A stretch of 24,845 nt of DNA from Candidatus Aerophobetes bacterium Ae_b3b (GCA_005223085.1 NJBP01000030.1:1-24845); one strand, 5' to 3'; shown: positions 1 to 8,657, counted from the stretch's first letter. Numbers and translations: made by a program. Notes: generated by a model not told the origin, from the letters alone.

Positions 1-744
1 CACTTTAATCCAGCCGGTTTAGTCCAGATCAGGCAAAGACAACTGGGAACAATGCACGCCGATTTATACGGTTTGGGTCTTCTGCACCACTATTTCCTCT
101 CCTTTGTGGAACCCACTACCGGTATGGGGGCAGGGGGAATCAGTTGGAGTCGATTATCGGCTGATCTTGAACCGGAGAAATGGAATTATGACTTAATTTT
201 CTATTCCTATGGACAGCTTCTGTCACCCACCAAACCAAGCCCGAAGGAGGCTTTTAGTAGTTGGGGAGTTAATATAAAATACTTAAAACATACTACTACC
301 TGGGAGGAGGGCAGTGGCTATGGTTTAGACGCCGCCTTTTTCATACGAAGAAGAAAGTTCTCGTGGGGGGCTAATGTAGAGAATTTAATTTCTCAGGTAA
401 AGTGGGGAACACAGAGAAAAGAATCTATGCCCCTCACTGTAAAATTGGGTACAGCCTACACGTTTTCTTCCCGAGCCCTTTTAGCCCTGGATATAGGGGC
501 TTCCAGAGAAGACTTTCCCAGGGAGATTCGCTTGGGCAGCGAGTGGTGGCCAATGCAAGGTATGGGAATTCGCCTGGGAATAGTTAAAATATTCCAGAAG
601 TCTGCTGATTCTCGGATTACGGCAGGATTAGGTTTTCACATCCCGGTCGGAAAGAAGATAGGAAGTATTGAGTTTGATTATGCCTTCTCATACAACAGAG
701 ATCTTCGTCACACTCACTACTTTTCCCTCTCCTATGGCTTCTAA
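1..744 (+). CDS. PorV/PorQ-like outer-membrane beta-barrel protein, 3' part
   Basis: The reading frame is open from the first base, so the start lies outside the window and 247 codons are visible. The fragment begins with an 'NPAG' motif (residues 3-6), which is typical of the PorV/PorQ (UPF0164-like) beta-barrel family. It continues with alternating polar/hydrophobic stretches rich in Gly, Tyr, Trp and Ser, and ends in 'HYFSLSYGF' with a terminal phenylalanine, as expected for a beta-signal recognised by the BAM machinery. Family members sit in the outer membrane; some act in type IX secretion, but many in uncultured phyla have no assigned role. It converges with the M42 peptidase gene, leaving 14 bases between the stops. 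Family assignment is by motif and composition only. Confidence 0.7.
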   Translation, partial: HFNPAGLVQIRQRQLGTMHADLYGLGLLHHYFLSFVEPTTGMGAGGISWSRLSADLEPEKWNYDLIFYSYGQLLSPTKPSPKEAFSSWGVNIKYLKHTTTWEEGSGYGLDAAFFIRRRKFSWGANVENLISQVKWGTQRKESMPLTVKLGTAYTFSSRALLALDIGASREDFPREIRLGSEWWPMQGMGIRLGIVKIFQKSADSRITAGLGFHIPVGKKIGSIEFDYAFSYNRDLRHTHYFSLSYGF

Positions 745-758
745 GTAGATATAAACTA

Positions 759-1823
759 TTACTCTCCTGGGATGAAACTCATTTTCCCATTTAATCTCTG
801 AACAAAGGTACTCAAAAGCTTTACCACATTCTCTAAATCCCGAAGTGAAAGAACCTCTACCGGGGTATGAAGATAACGTAGAGGAACCGAGACCAGACCC
901 GCTGCTACTCCTGCTCGACTAATCTGAATGACATTAGCATCAGTAGGAGTAGCCTTAGCTTCTCCAGAAAGCTGGTAAGGAATGTTCTCTTCTTGAGCAA
1001 TTGTCATGAGTAATTCTGCCACCTTAGGGTTTATATTAGCTCCTCGATAAAGAATAGCCCCTTCTCCTATACGTATCTCCCCTTCTTTCTTTTTATCCAC
1101 TTCAGGAAAATCACTGGCTACTCCCACATCCACGGCAATTCCTACCTGTGGATTGATGAAGTAGGCTGCTGTTCGTGCTCCTCTTAGGCCCACTTCCTCC
1201 TGGACCGTAGAAGCGGCAAACACGGCTGCCTCCAATGGCTTATCAACGATCTCTCTTAGAACCTCGCACACCACAAAAGTCCCCATTTTATCATCAAATC
1301 CCCGCGAGCTCACCAGTTCGCCCTGGAGTCTTTCTAATCCTTCAGTAAATGTAATCGGATCCCCGACAGAGACAAGTTTTTCTGCTTCTTTTTTGTCTTT
1401 GACACCTATATCAATCCACTGCTCAGAGAGTTTAACTACCTTCTTTCTTTCTTCTCGCTCCATGATATGAATAGGTTTTTTCCCTACCACTCCCAATACC
1501 GGGCCATTTCGAGTGTGAATCCTTACTCTTTTCCCTGGAACGATATGTGCATCTATTCCCCCGATAGAGGAGAAGAAAATAAATCCATCCTTATCAATAT
1601 ATCTAATCATAAATCCAATCTCGTCACAGTGTCCAGCCAGCATTAAACGGGGACTTCCCCGGGGATTCCTTATCCCAATAACATTTCCGTGAACATCTGT
1701 CTTAACCTCATCGACAAACTTCATCATCTGTTCCCTAACGATCTTTTGTACTGGTTGTTCAAATCCCGAAGGACTCGGAGCTTCCACCAGTTGCTTTAAA
1801 AACTGGAAGGAAATTTCTTGCAT
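759..1823 (-). CDS. M42 family metallopeptidase (glutamyl aminopeptidase/endoglucanase-type)
   Basis: A predicted cytosolic di-zinc aminopeptidase that trims peptides, of the FrvX/CelM/TET type. The visible metal-site motifs are in family order: 'AGHCDEIGF' (His ligand, near residue 65), 'RGFDDKMG' (bridging Asp), 'QEEVGLRGA' (catalytic Glu pair), 'DVGVASDFP' and 'YLHTPVE' (last His ligand). The 354-residue length is normal for the family. The frame allows a GTG at 1826, but the ATG at 1823 is better placed behind GAGGGG (6-nt spacing). It lies downstream of secG on the same strand with a 117-bp gap that contains an inverted repeat, so it may be partly uncoupled from the glycolytic block. The substrate cannot be told from sequence. 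Confidence 0.93.
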   Translation of the reverse strand: MQEISFQFLKQLVEAPSPSGFEQPVQKIVREQMMKFVDEVKTDVHGNVIGIRNPRGSPRLMLAGHCDEIGFMIRYIDKDGFIFFSSIGGIDAHIVPGKRVRIHTRNGPVLGVVGKKPIHIMEREERKKVVKLSEQWIDIGVKDKKEAEKLVSVGDPITFTEGLERLQGELVSSRGFDDKMGTFVVCEVLREIVDKPLEAAVFAASTVQEEVGLRGARTAAYFINPQVGIAVDVGVASDFPEVDKKKEGEIRIGEGAILYRGANINPKVAELLMTIAQEENIPYQLSGEAKATPTDANVIQISRAGVAAGLVSVPLRYLHTPVEVLSLRDLENVVKLLSTFVQRLNGKMSFIPGE

Positions 1824-1912
1824 CACTTTCCCCTCAAGAGAATCTCGGGACTCTTCCCCTTCGTCGCTGTATATCGACTTTGGATTGTTTCTGCTCGTCT
1901 TCTCGTCTCGGG

Positions 1913-1957
1913 AAAGACGTGAAACTCCTCGCTCCGCTCCTCAGACAGCACGTCTTT
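1913..1957 (-). repeat. Perfect 9-bp inverted repeat at the secG stop
   Basis: AAAGACGTG (1913-1921) and CACGTCTTT (1949-1957) are exact inverted copies with a 27-nt loop; one further G-C pair extends the stem. The secG stop codon (1941-1943) lies in the loop. The RNA could form a hairpin ending the upstream transcript or protecting its 3' end. No T-run follows on the minus strand, so it is not a canonical intrinsic terminator. Confidence 0.5.
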
Positions 1958-2333
1958 CTTCTTCCTCAACTCCAAGACTCGTTAAGGTGGCTGATATAAG
2001 GCTCCTCCGGGGAAAGTCCCTCGATACGCGTATAAATCTTCTACATACTTTCCTGGGACTATCCAGCCTACTCGACGCCTCTGGCTTGGGTTCAATCTTG
2101 GGAGGTTTACCTCCAGTTGCCAATACCGATAAGATAAGGGTTGTCACCGCGAAGGTCACCGCCAGGACAATGATAACCTTTCCCAGAAAAGTAATGGCCC
2201 CGGAAGAACCAAAGAAAGTTCTTACTCCTCCCCCAAAGGATGCTCCCGTGCTAGCTCCTCTTCCCACCTGCAATAAAATCATGGCTATCAAAAAAATACA
2301 GACCAATACATGGATAGTCAAAATAAATCCCAT
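1941..2333 (-). CDS. secG: Preprotein translocase subunit SecG
   Basis: Small inner-membrane subunit of the SecYEG channel that aids SecA-driven export. The product has two hydrophobic helices, one at the N-terminus ('ILTIHVLVCIFLIAMILLQ') and one around residues 49-70. Between them is the conserved cytosolic loop 'GRGASTGASFGGG...FFGSSG', diagnostic for SecG. GTG at 2339 would overlap the tpiA stop as GTGA, but the ATG at 2333 has GAGGAG five bases upstream and is preferred. The order tpiA-secG is common in bacteria. The last 55 or so residues after 'VLATGGKPP' are charged, Arg/Ser-rich and unlike usual SecG tails, and the stop lies in a hairpin, so the tail is probably non-conserved. Confidence 0.92.
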   Translation of the reverse strand: MGFILTIHVLVCIFLIAMILLQVGRGASTGASFGGGVRTFFGSSGAITFLGKVIIVLAVTFAVTTLILSVLATGGKPPKIEPKPEASSRLDSPRKVCRRFIRVSRDFPRRSLISATLTSLGVEEEERRAV

Positions 2334-2335
2334 CT

Positions 2336-3091
2336 TCACTCCTCATATTTGACAATTTTGACGAAGGAATTGATGATCAGACTAGCTCCCCCTACCAGGG
2401 CACCATCTATATCTGGCTGTTTCATTAATTCCTTAATATTCTCCGGCTTTACACTTCCTCCGTATTGAATACGCATGGAGGAACAAATCTTTTTTCCCCA
2501 AAGTTCCTCCAAGATTCCCCTGATGAAGCTATGCATCTCCTGAGCCTGGTGAGGAGTAGCAATCTTGCCTGTTCCTATAGCCCAAACTGGCTCGTAAGCA
2601 ATAATTAATTTCTTTATTTGCTGCAAATCAAGTCCTTCCAGGCATTTTTTCACCTGAGATTCGACAACTTCTTCTGCTCTACCAGCTTCCCTTTCCTTTA
2701 GTGATTCTCCTACACAAACCACCGGGGTGAGTCCCAGGGAGAGAGCCGCTTTAATTTTCCGGTTTACTCCGGCATCGGTTTCTCCAAAATATTGCCTTCT
2801 CTCGGAGTGGCCCAGAATCACATACTTACATCCTGCATCGAGCAGCATATGAGGAGATACTTCTCCAGTATAGGCACCTTTTTCTTCCCAGTACATATTC
2901 TGTGCTCCCAGGCCTATCCGGCTATCTTCGATAATCTTTTTTACTGCCCAAAGAGAAGTAAAGGGAGGAAAAATTGCTACTTCCACCCTCTCAACGTCTC
3001 CAAGCTCTTCTTTTAGCTGCTTCACCGCCTCGATAGATTCCTTCACCATTTTGTTCATCTTCCAGTTACCACCAAAGACAGGTTTTCGCAA
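2336..3091 (-). CDS. tpiA: Triosephosphate isomerase
   Basis: Interconverts dihydroxyacetone phosphate and glyceraldehyde 3-phosphate in glycolysis/gluconeogenesis; a cytosolic (beta/alpha)8 barrel. Visible motifs: 'FGGNWKMNK' (catalytic Asn and Lys), 'LGHSERRQYF' (electrophilic His), 'AYEPVWAIGTGK' (catalytic Glu and the mobile loop 6), and the phosphate-binding 'YGGSVKPEN' and 'DGALVGGASL'. The length of 251 residues is standard. The start is a TTG at 3091, with AGGAG six bases upstream overlapping the pgk stop; no in-frame ATG lies before the catalytic Asn. It is third in gap-pgk-tpiA-secG, nine bases after pgk, and its stop touches the secG start region. Confidence 0.97.
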   Translation of the reverse strand: MRKPVFGGNWKMNKMVKESIEAVKQLKEELGDVERVEVAIFPPFTSLWAVKKIIEDSRIGLGAQNMYWEEKGAYTGEVSPHMLLDAGCKYVILGHSERRQYFGETDAGVNRKIKAALSLGLTPVVCVGESLKEREAGRAEEVVESQVKKCLEGLDLQQIKKLIIAYEPVWAIGTGKIATPHQAQEMHSFIRGILEELWGKKICSSMRIQYGGSVKPENIKELMKQPDIDGALVGGASLIINSFVKIVKYEE

Positions 3092-3100
3092 AGCTCTCTC

Positions 3101-4288
3101 CTATTTCTTATCGCTCAGCGAGGTTACTCCTGGTAGCTCTTTTCCCTCCAGGAACTCCAGAGAAGCCCCTCCTCCCGTGGAGACATAGCTCATCTTATCT
3201 TTCAAGCCCATCTTCTGGAGAGCGGCAATGGAATCGCCTCCTCCCACCACCACCTTTGCCCCGGATTCGGCCGATATCGTCGCTATAGCCCGGGTACCTT
3301 CAGCAAAATCCTCAATCTCAAACCTCCCCATTGGTCCATTCCAAAATACTGTTTTTGCCTTTCTGATAGATTTCTCAAACAATCTTATAGTCTCTGGTCC
3401 AATGTCCAAAGCCAAATAATCGGGGGGAATTTTGTCCTGTGGTACTATGCTCACCTCCACATCCTCCTTTGCCTCCCTGGCTACCCGGTGATCAAGGGGA
3501 AGGAGAAGGTGGGTACCTTTTCGGGAGGCCTCCCTCATTATAAGATCCGCATCTTTTACCTTTTCGAGATCCACAAGAGATCGCCCCACCTCTATACCTT
3601 TTGCTTTAAGGAAGGTGTAAGCCATCCCTCCCCCGATAAGGATGTCCTGACATTTCCCTACAAGGCTACGCAACACTCCTATTTTATCGGAAACCTTAGC
3701 TCCCCCCAGGACAGCCACAAAAGGAGTCTCGGGCCGGCTAAGTATCTCCGCCAAAACCTCAAGCTCTTTGGCCATTAAAAAACCAGCCGCCGCTGGCAAA
3801 AACTGAGTCACCCCTACGGTAGAGGCATGGGCTCGATGAGCTGTTCCGAAGGCATCGTTGACAAAAACATCAGCCAGATCAGCCAACTTTTTGGCAAAGT
3901 GAGGATCATTTTTAGTCTCCTCCGGATGAAAACGAGTATTTTCCAAAAGAATTATGACTCCAGGCTTTAATTTGCTAACCGCATCTTTTACTTCGGGTCC
4001 CACACAGTCACTCAGCTTTAAAACTTTTTTTCCCAAAAGTTCGGCCAGACGATGAGCTACCGGGTCCATACGTAGCGATTCCACCACCTTACCCTTAGGT
4101 CTATCCAGATGAGACATTAAAATTAAACTGGCCCCCTGATCCAGTATATATTTAATAGTGGGAACTGCCGAGACTATCCTGGTATCATCAGTGATTCTTC
4201 CTGCCTCATCTAAACTCACATTAAAGTCAACCCGCATCAAAACCCGTTTATCTTTTAAATTCAGATCTTTAACTGATAATTTCATCAT
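3101..4288 (-). CDS. pgk: Phosphoglycerate kinase
   Basis: Transfers phosphate between 1,3-bisphosphoglycerate and ADP in glycolysis; cytosolic and two-domain. Motifs: 'RVDFNV' near the N-terminus (substrate Asp/Asn), 'NDAFGTAHRAHAST', the nucleotide-domain 'VLGGAKVSDK', 'NGPMGRFE' and 'GGGDSIAAL', and the closing 'STGGGASLEFLEG'. About 395 residues is normal. A TTG at 4303 would overlap the gap stop, but the two ATGs at 4288/4285 give the family's usual N-terminus 'MKLSVKDL' and follow AAAGAG, so 4288 is used. The usual 'SHLGRP' substrate loop reads 'SHLDRPKGK' here, a conservative oddity. It forms one transcription unit with gap and tpiA. Confidence 0.97.
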   Translation of the reverse strand: MMKLSVKDLNLKDKRVLMRVDFNVSLDEAGRITDDTRIVSAVPTIKYILDQGASLILMSHLDRPKGKVVESLRMDPVAHRLAELLGKKVLKLSDCVGPEVKDAVSKLKPGVIILLENTRFHPEETKNDPHFAKKLADLADVFVNDAFGTAHRAHASTVGVTQFLPAAAGFLMAKELEVLAEILSRPETPFVAVLGGAKVSDKIGVLRSLVGKCQDILIGGGMAYTFLKAKGIEVGRSLVDLEKVKDADLIMREASRKGTHLLLPLDHRVAREAKEDVEVSIVPQDKIPPDYLALDIGPETIRLFEKSIRKAKTVFWNGPMGRFEIEDFAEGTRAIATISAESGAKVVVGGGDSIAALQKMGLKDKMSYVSTGGGASLEFLEGKELPGVTSLSDKK

Positions 4289-4299
4289 TTTGGACTCTT

Positions 4300-5313
4300 T
4301 CAACCCATTTTCTTGTCCATATATTCAGCAAGATCTATCACTCGACAGCTATATGCCCACTCATTGTCGTACCAACCCAGAGCCTTCACCATTTTTCCTT
4401 CAATTACCACAGTAGAATCTGCATCCACAATGACAGAGGCAGGGTCAGTGGTAAAATCATGAGAAACCAGGGGCTCTTCACAGTACTTTAAAATCCCCTT
4501 GAGATTTTCCTCTGAGGCACACTTGAAAGCAGAATTCACCTCATCAACCGTAATCTCTTTTTCTACTTCAACCACCAGGTCTACCAGGCTCACATTGGGT
4601 GTAGGAACTCGGATGGCCAACCCATCAAGTTTTCCTTTCAACTCCGGAATTACCTTCCCTACAGCCACTGCTGCTCCCGTAGTAGTGGGAATCATGGAAA
4701 GACCGGCTGCCCTGGCCCTCCTAAGATCCTTGTGGGGACTATCAAGTAGGGCTTGATCATTGGTGTATGAATGAATGGTCGTCATTAAGCCTCGTTTTAC
4801 CCCGAAGTTGTCCATCAACACTTTTGCCATGGGAACGAGACAGTTGGTAGTGCAGGAAGCGTTAGAGACAACATGATGAATAGAAGGATCAAACTTTTCC
4901 TCATTTACTCCCATGACTATGGTTAGAACCTCATCACCACCTTTGGCCGGGGCAGTGATGATGACCTTGCTGGCCCCTGCCTTCAAATGAGAGGCTGCTT
5001 TCTCCTTAGTTCGGAAAAACCCGGTGGACTCTACGAGAATATCTACCCCCATCTCCTTCCAGGGAAGCTGTGTCGGATCTTTTTCTTGACAAACTCTTAT
5101 CCTTTTTCCATCAATGATAATAGAATCATCCTCAGCCTTTACCTCTCCGGGATAGGTTCCATGGATAGAATCATACTTAAACAGATGAGCCAGTGTCTTA
5201 GCATCCACCAAATCATTTACCGCAACAAAGTCCAGTTTCGACCCCTTCTCTAGTGCTGCTCTTAAGGTTATTCTCCCAATTCTGCCAAATCCATTAATAG
5301 CCGCTTTCCTCAT
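4300..5313 (-). CDS. gap: Glyceraldehyde-3-phosphate dehydrogenase, type I
   Basis: Oxidises and phosphorylates glyceraldehyde 3-phosphate with NAD(P), giving 1,3-bisphosphoglycerate for the pgk product encoded just downstream. The N-terminal Rossmann motif is 'INGFGRIGR'; the catalytic Cys lies in '[10 protein letters not shown]', the catalytic His in '[10 protein letters not shown]', and the C-terminal signature is '[12 protein letters not shown]'. The protein is 337 residues when started at the ATG at 5313, which follows a strong AGGAGGAG eight bases upstream. An upstream extension of the frame to 5355 is rejected because it adds 14 residues before the conserved N-terminus. First gene of the glycolytic block, 38 bp after thiL. 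Confidence 0.98.
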   Translation of the reverse strand: MRKAAINGFGRIGRITLRAALEKGSKLDFVAVNDLVDAKTLAHLFKYDSIHGTYPGEVKAEDDSIIIDGKRIRVCQEKDPTQLPWKEMGVDILVESTGFFRTKEKAASHLKAGASKVIITAPAKGGDEVLTIVMGVNEEKFDPSIHHVVSNASCTTNCLVPMAKVLMDNFGVKRGLMTTIHSYTNDQALLDSPHKDLRRARAAGLSMIPTTTGAAVAVGKVIPELKGKLDGLAIRVPTPNVSLVDLVVEVEKEITVDEVNSAFKCASEENLKGILKYCEEPLVSHDFTTDPASVIVDADSTVVIEGKMVKALGWYDNEWAYSCRVIDLAEYMDKKMG

Positions 5314-5351
5314 CTTTTGCTCCTCCTGTAGCTTAATTGATTTTTGGCTTT

Positions 5352-6359
5352 TCACTTAGTAGACGCAGAAAAATGGTTGTATCCACGATCTTCTATTTTC
5401 GTTCGATTTCCTCCCCTCTTCTTCAAATATATTCCTTGGTCTCTGTCTACAATTTCTCCAATTAAAGTATGCGGAAAACTAAGGGTTTGCTTAAGCTCTT
5501 CCTTCTTATTCGGAGGCACGGCAAAAAGAAGCTCATAATCTTCCCCCCCGTAAAGAATCCATTCCAACAGAGACTTCCCCATAACTTTAGCCAACTGCTC
5601 GGTAGCCAGAGCTGTCGGGAACTCATCTTCCCACAAAACTGCTCCTACCTTGCTTTCTTCAGCTAAGCGGTGAAGGTCAGAGGCAAGACCATCGCTTAAA
5701 TCTATCATGGAGGTAGCAATTTGGCTACTGGCTATCTTTTGACCTTCAACTAGTCGGGGAGAAAGCGTAAGGTGTTTCTTAATGAGAAACTGCCTTATTT
5801 CTGGCTTTACCTTCCAATTAGGCGCCTTTAAACAAGCCAATCCAGCTCCTGAACTTCCTAACTGGCCGGTAACATAGATCAGATCACCAGGTTTCGCCCC
5901 AGAGCGAAGAACGATATTTTCCCTTTTTACCTCTCCCAGCACAGACACCGTAATGATAAAGCTAGGTGCACGAACTGTATCTCCTCCCACTATCCCCACC
6001 CGGTATTTAGAGGCAGCCTTTTTCAGTCCTCGATAAACCTCTCTCACCAGATTCCTTTCGGTATCGGACGGTAAAGCTAAAGATACCAGACAATGGGTAG
6101 GATTTCCCCCTACGGCGGCAACATCAGAGATATTTACCACCAGAGCCTTCCATCCTACCTGGAAAGGGGAGGTGTAATCCCACTTAAAGTGAACATCTTC
6201 TACTAGGCTGTCGCTGGTGAACAACAATAGTTTCTCACCAGATACCTTTATAGCTGCTGTATCATCTCCTATGCCGACAATCACCTCTTTCTGAAAATCC
6301 TTTAAATCAGATCTGATAGAGCTAATAACCCCGAATTCACCAATATCACTTAGTTTCAA
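5352..6359 (-). CDS. thiL: Thiamine-monophosphate kinase
   Basis: ATP-dependent phosphorylation of thiamine monophosphate to the cofactor thiamine diphosphate; cytosolic, PurM/ThiL-like fold. Motifs: N-terminal 'IGEFGVI', '[10 protein letters not shown]' and '[11 protein letters not shown]' (metal/nucleotide-binding acidic residues), '[10 protein letters not shown]', 'GGDTVRAPS', '[15 protein letters not shown]' and '[10 protein letters not shown]'. The length of 335 residues matches the family. The start appears to be TTG at 6359; no ATG lies close and the 'GEF' motif would be lost with a later start. AGGA lies about ten bases upstream. It sits between tRNA-Gln and gap. No other thiamine genes are in the window. 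Confidence 0.96.
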   Translation of the reverse strand: MKLSDIGEFGVISSIRSDLKDFQKEVIVGIGDDTAAIKVSGEKLLLFTSDSLVEDVHFKWDYTSPFQVGWKALVVNISDVAAVGGNPTHCLVSLALPSDTERNLVREVYRGLKKAASKYRVGIVGGDTVRAPSFIITVSVLGEVKRENIVLRSGAKPGDLIYVTGQLGSSGAGLACLKAPNWKVKPEIRQFLIKKHLTLSPRLVEGQKIASSQIATSMIDLSDGLASDLHRLAEESKVGAVLWEDEFPTALATEQLAKVMGKSLLEWILYGGEDYELLFAVPPNKKEELKQTLSFPHTLIGEIVDRDQGIYLKKRGGNRTKIEDRGYNHFSASTK

Positions 6360-6383
6360 GGAAATAAAATCCTAAGTCCCCTT

Positions 6384-6458
6384 TGGCTGGGGCGGGAGGA
6401 TTCGAACCTCCGTATGGCGGATCCAAAGTCCGCTGTGTTACCGCTTCACCACGCCCCA
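6384..6458 (-). tRNA. tRNA-Gln (anticodon TTG)
   Basis: 75 nt on the minus strand with the 3' CCA encoded. Acceptor stem TGGGGCG pairs with CGCCCCA, followed by discriminator G and CCA. The anticodon arm is GCGGA-CTTTGGA-TCCGC, with TTG at positions 34-36. The T arm is GGAGG-TTCGAAT-CCTCC. All stems pair fully. It lies between the Lrp-like gene and thiL on the same strand; a 6-bp inverted repeat (GGAAGC 6468-6473, GCTTCC 6493-6498) sits just upstream of its 5' end. Confidence 0.97.
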
Positions 6459-6571
6459 TCCGTAAATGGAAGCCCCCTAAAATTTCGGCGGCGCTTCCCC
6501 CTTTACTCCTATACCAGTGAAGGACGTTCCATGTTGTTGACTGCAAAGAGCCGAGCGGGGTTGATCTATTT

Positions 6572-6802
6572 TTACTCAAGCACAAGATCAGTTACCGTAC
6601 TTTTAATACCTTTAAGAGTTCGCAGTCTATCTATTACAACCTGCAAAATATCCTCGTAGCTGTCAGCCTCAATCGAAGCCAGAATATCTTGGCCTCCAGT
6701 GGTCAAATCCGCCCCCTTTACTTCATCAAATCTTAACAAGGCATCTCTGACACTTCTTTCTTTCCCTGCCTCCACCTTGATCTTTAAGTAGGCCTTAGCC
6801 AT
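6572..6802 (-). CDS. Stand-alone Lrp/AsnC ligand-binding (RAM) domain protein
   Basis: About 76 residues that cover only the effector-binding/dimerisation domain of Lrp/AsnC regulators. The visible pattern is 'AYLKIKVEAGKE' (first beta strand), a helix around 'VRDALLRFDEVKGADLTTG', 'QDILASIEADSYEDILQVV' and 'LKGIKSTVTDLVL'. There is no helix-turn-helix. Such single-domain proteins are known and can sense amino acids or form hetero-oligomers with full-length Lrp, but the ligand here is unknown. The start is ATG at 6802, six bases after AGAGGTG; a GTG three codons upstream is less likely. It follows def by 29 bp and is probably co-transcribed with it. Confidence 0.88.
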   Translation of the reverse strand: MAKAYLKIKVEAGKERSVRDALLRFDEVKGADLTTGGQDILASIEADSYEDILQVVIDRLRTLKGIKSTVTDLVLE

Positions 6803-6831
6803 CCTTCTCACCTCTTTTCCTGCCTAATTTA

Positions 6832-7344
6832 CTATAAACTGATGTAACCTCTGCTTTTTCTTTCTAGCAGCTTAAGTTTGGTGTTTAAGCGCATTCTTTC
6901 CGCTTGATCAGCATGGTCAATAATTAGGATCCCTGAAAGATGATCGATTTCATGCTGAATTACATGAGCCAGAAGATCCTCACCTTCGACCTTTATTATT
7001 TCCCCATCTTCATTCCAGCCTTCTACCATAACTCTTTTTGATCTTTTTATCTTAAGGGTAATCTCTGGTAGAGAAAGACATCCTTCCTCCAGAACACTCT
7101 CCCCCTCTTTCAACAAAATTAAAGGATTGACTAACTTTAGCGGATTATTATCACCCAGATCCACCACCACAAGCTCAAGATCAACTCCCACCTGAGGAGC
7201 AGCCAGCCCTATTCCTTGAGCTCTGTACATGGTCTTGGCCATTTGCTGGAGGATTTTTCTCTCTCTGGCCCCTACTTTCTCTACCGGCCTACACCGACCC
7301 CTCAAAATTGGATTTCCATATTTTCTAATTTTGTAAACTCCCAC
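6832..7344 (-). CDS. def: Peptide deformylase
   Basis: Removes the N-formyl group from nascent proteins at the ribosome exit; partner in function to fmt, which is encoded in the same strand block. All three diagnostic motifs are present: 'GIGLAAPQVG' (44-53), 'EGCLSLPE' with the metal-ligand Cys89, and 'QHEIDH' with His131, Glu132 and His135. The 170-residue length is typical. The start is GTG at 7344, eight bases after AAAGGA; that Shine-Dalgarno overlaps the stop of a small upstream ORF, which suggests translational coupling. Confidence 0.97.
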   Translation of the reverse strand: MGVYKIRKYGNPILRGRCRPVEKVGARERKILQQMAKTMYRAQGIGLAAPQVGVDLELVVVDLGDNNPLKLVNPLILLKEGESVLEEGCLSLPEITLKIKRSKRVMVEGWNEDGEIIKVEGEDLLAHVIQHEIDHLSGILIIDHADQAERMRLNTKLKLLERKSRGYISL

Positions 7345-7349
7345 TTTTT

Positions 7350-7469
7350 CTATCCTTTAACTGGTTTATTCTTCTCATCTACCAAGACTACTTTTGGCTT
7401 TAGAGCCCTGGCTTCTTCCTCGGTTACTCCAGCTTCGTGTATTTTCGATTTACACATTATCCTGAACAC
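7350..7469 (-). CDS. Small hypothetical ORF upstream of def (39 aa)
   Basis: A short frame that begins with GTG at 7469, five bases after AGAGGGG, or with ATG at 7457, and stops at TAG 7350-7352. From the ATG it starts 'MCKSKIHEAGVTEEEARALK' and ends 'DEKNKPVKG'. Three things favour a real gene: a sigma-70-like promoter placed to start transcription just upstream (-10 at 7491-7496), a Shine-Dalgarno, and a stop overlapping the def ribosome site. The 'MC.SK' start vaguely recalls the CooT nickel-binding family, but the peptide is too short for a confident match. It could instead be a leader peptide for def. Function unknown. Confidence 0.45.
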   Translation of the reverse strand: MFRIMCKSKIHEAGVTEEEARALKPKVVLVDEKNKPVKG

Positions 7470-7490
7470 CGAAGCCCCTCTTTTTTCCTT

Positions 7491-7519
7491 ATTTTATCCT
7501 ATAGAATAGCAGAAGTCAA
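7491..7519 (-). promoter_or_regulatory. Sigma-70-type promoter for the small ORF-def unit
   Basis: On the minus strand TTGACT (7514-7519) is followed after 17 bases by TAAAAT (7491-7496), each 5/6 to consensus. Predicted transcription start is near 7484, just ahead of the small ORF and def. Confidence 0.6.
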
Positions 7520-7557
7520 GAAATATCTCGGGAAAGATTGGGTGGGACAAAAGATCT

Positions 7558-8118
7558 TTATAACCCTAGTTCGGTGGAAATCTGTTTCATTGAATCAAGA
7601 ACATTCTGGATGTGGTGGTCTAAACCAATCCCCAGGTCTCTTGCTCCCCGTTCAATGCACTCCCGATCCACACCTCTAGCGAATGACTTATCCTTCCACT
7701 TTTTCCTTACCGACTTAACCTTCACATCCCTTATCTTCTTTGACGGCCTAACCAGAGCTACTGCCACCACAAAGCCGGTTAACTCATCTACCGCATAGAG
7801 GATCTTATCTAATGGATTTTCTCGTTTCACATGGGTATGGTCTCCGTGAGCCAAAATGGCATGAATCATGGACTCCGGGTATCCTTTGCCTCGGAGAATG
7901 CCAACCCCCCTGAAGGGATGATCCTCCATGGAAGGATACTTCTCATAATCGAAGTCGTGAAGTAGTCCCGTCACAGCCCACTTTTCTGGTGGTTCGCCGA
8001 ATCTTTTTGCGTAATCGGACATACACGCTTCTACAGCAAGAGCATGCTTGATCAGATTCTCATTCTCGGTATATTCCCTTAATAAAGAAAGGGCTTCATC
8101 CCGAGTTGGCCAGCTCAT
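7558..8118 (-). CDS. HD-domain (HDIG-type) hydrolase-like protein
   Basis: 186 residues with a compact HD metal-dependent phosphohydrolase core: the first His in 'LIKHALAVEACM', the name-giving His-Asp in 'GLLHDFDYEKYP', a further 'HPFRG' and 'LAHGDHTH', and the closing Asp in 'LYAVDELTGFVVA'. HD proteins often act on nucleotides or phosphomonoesters, but the substrate of this subgroup is unknown. The start is ATG at 8118, overlapping the TGA of the AMMECR1 gene by one base (TGATG), so translation is coupled; AAGGGG lies eight bases upstream. A TTG one codon earlier is possible. No output or regulatory domain is fused. Confidence 0.88.
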   Translation of the reverse strand: MSWPTRDEALSLLREYTENENLIKHALAVEACMSDYAKRFGEPPEKWAVTGLLHDFDYEKYPSMEDHPFRGVGILRGKGYPESMIHAILAHGDHTHVKRENPLDKILYAVDELTGFVVAVALVRPSKKIRDVKVKSVRKKWKDKSFARGVDRECIERGARDLGIGLDHHIQNVLDSMKQISTELGL

Positions 8119-8657
8119 CAATTCTTCCCCTTGACCATCTCGTAGCGAGTAACTGTAAATCGCTGGATCTCAAGTTGTTCCACAGGTGTCTCACCCAATC
8201 CGGCTTTTTGTTTGGCAATTTCTAGCTGCTGTTCAACTGTGTCTACCCCTTCCAGATCCGGCAGCAATAGACCTTTCTGCCATCCTTTACTCACAATCAC
8301 CCCGTATTTTTTGGGATCTAACTCGCGCTTGGATTTAACTGGCTCCGGTTTGCTTAGAACATCCACTGAGATCTCTAAATCTCTTATTTCACTGGTATCT
8401 ACCGGAGGAAAACGAGGATCCTGGGTGGCAGCACTAATGGCATTCTTTATAATCTCGTTGGCCAGATTATCCTGAGTGGGAAGATAAGTGCCAATACATC
8501 CCCGGAGTCTTCCCTTTTTATGCAAAGAGACAAAGGTCCCTGCCTTTTTTTGGAATACTTCAGGAATCCGAGAAGGGGGAGAAATTACCTTCCCACTGCG
8601 AAGGTAATCTTCTATCGTTCTCTTAGCCAGAAGAACCGGAAAATCCTCCTCGCTCAT
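8118..8657 (-). CDS. AMMECR1-domain protein (AmmeMemoRadiSam system protein A-like)
   Basis: The hallmark '[10 protein letters not shown]' is present, followed by '[14 protein letters not shown]' and '[13 protein letters not shown]', then '[28 protein letters not shown]', all in the order expected for the AMMECR1 fold. The family is found in all domains of life; in prokaryotes it often clusters with Memo-like and radical SAM proteins, but its biochemical role remains unsettled. Neither partner is adjacent here; the neighbour is an HD protein with a one-base overlap. The start is ATG at 8657, five bases after AGAGGTG; an in-frame ATG at 8672 lacks a ribosome site. Length about 179 residues, normal. 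Confidence 0.93.
   Translation of the reverse strand: MSEEDFPVLLAKRTIEDYLRSGKVISPPSRIPEVFQKKAGTFVSLHKKGRLRGCIGTYLPTQDNLANEIIKNAISAATQDPRFPPVDTSEIRDLEISVDVLSKPEPVKSKRELDPKKYGVIVSKGWQKGLLLPDLEGVDTVEQQLEIAKQKAGLGETPVEQLEIQRFTVTRYEMVKGKN

Noticed and set aside
1885-2352. 155-codon plus-strand ORF across secG
   Set aside because: Antisense to a clear secG; composition is low-complexity and no ribosome site fits.
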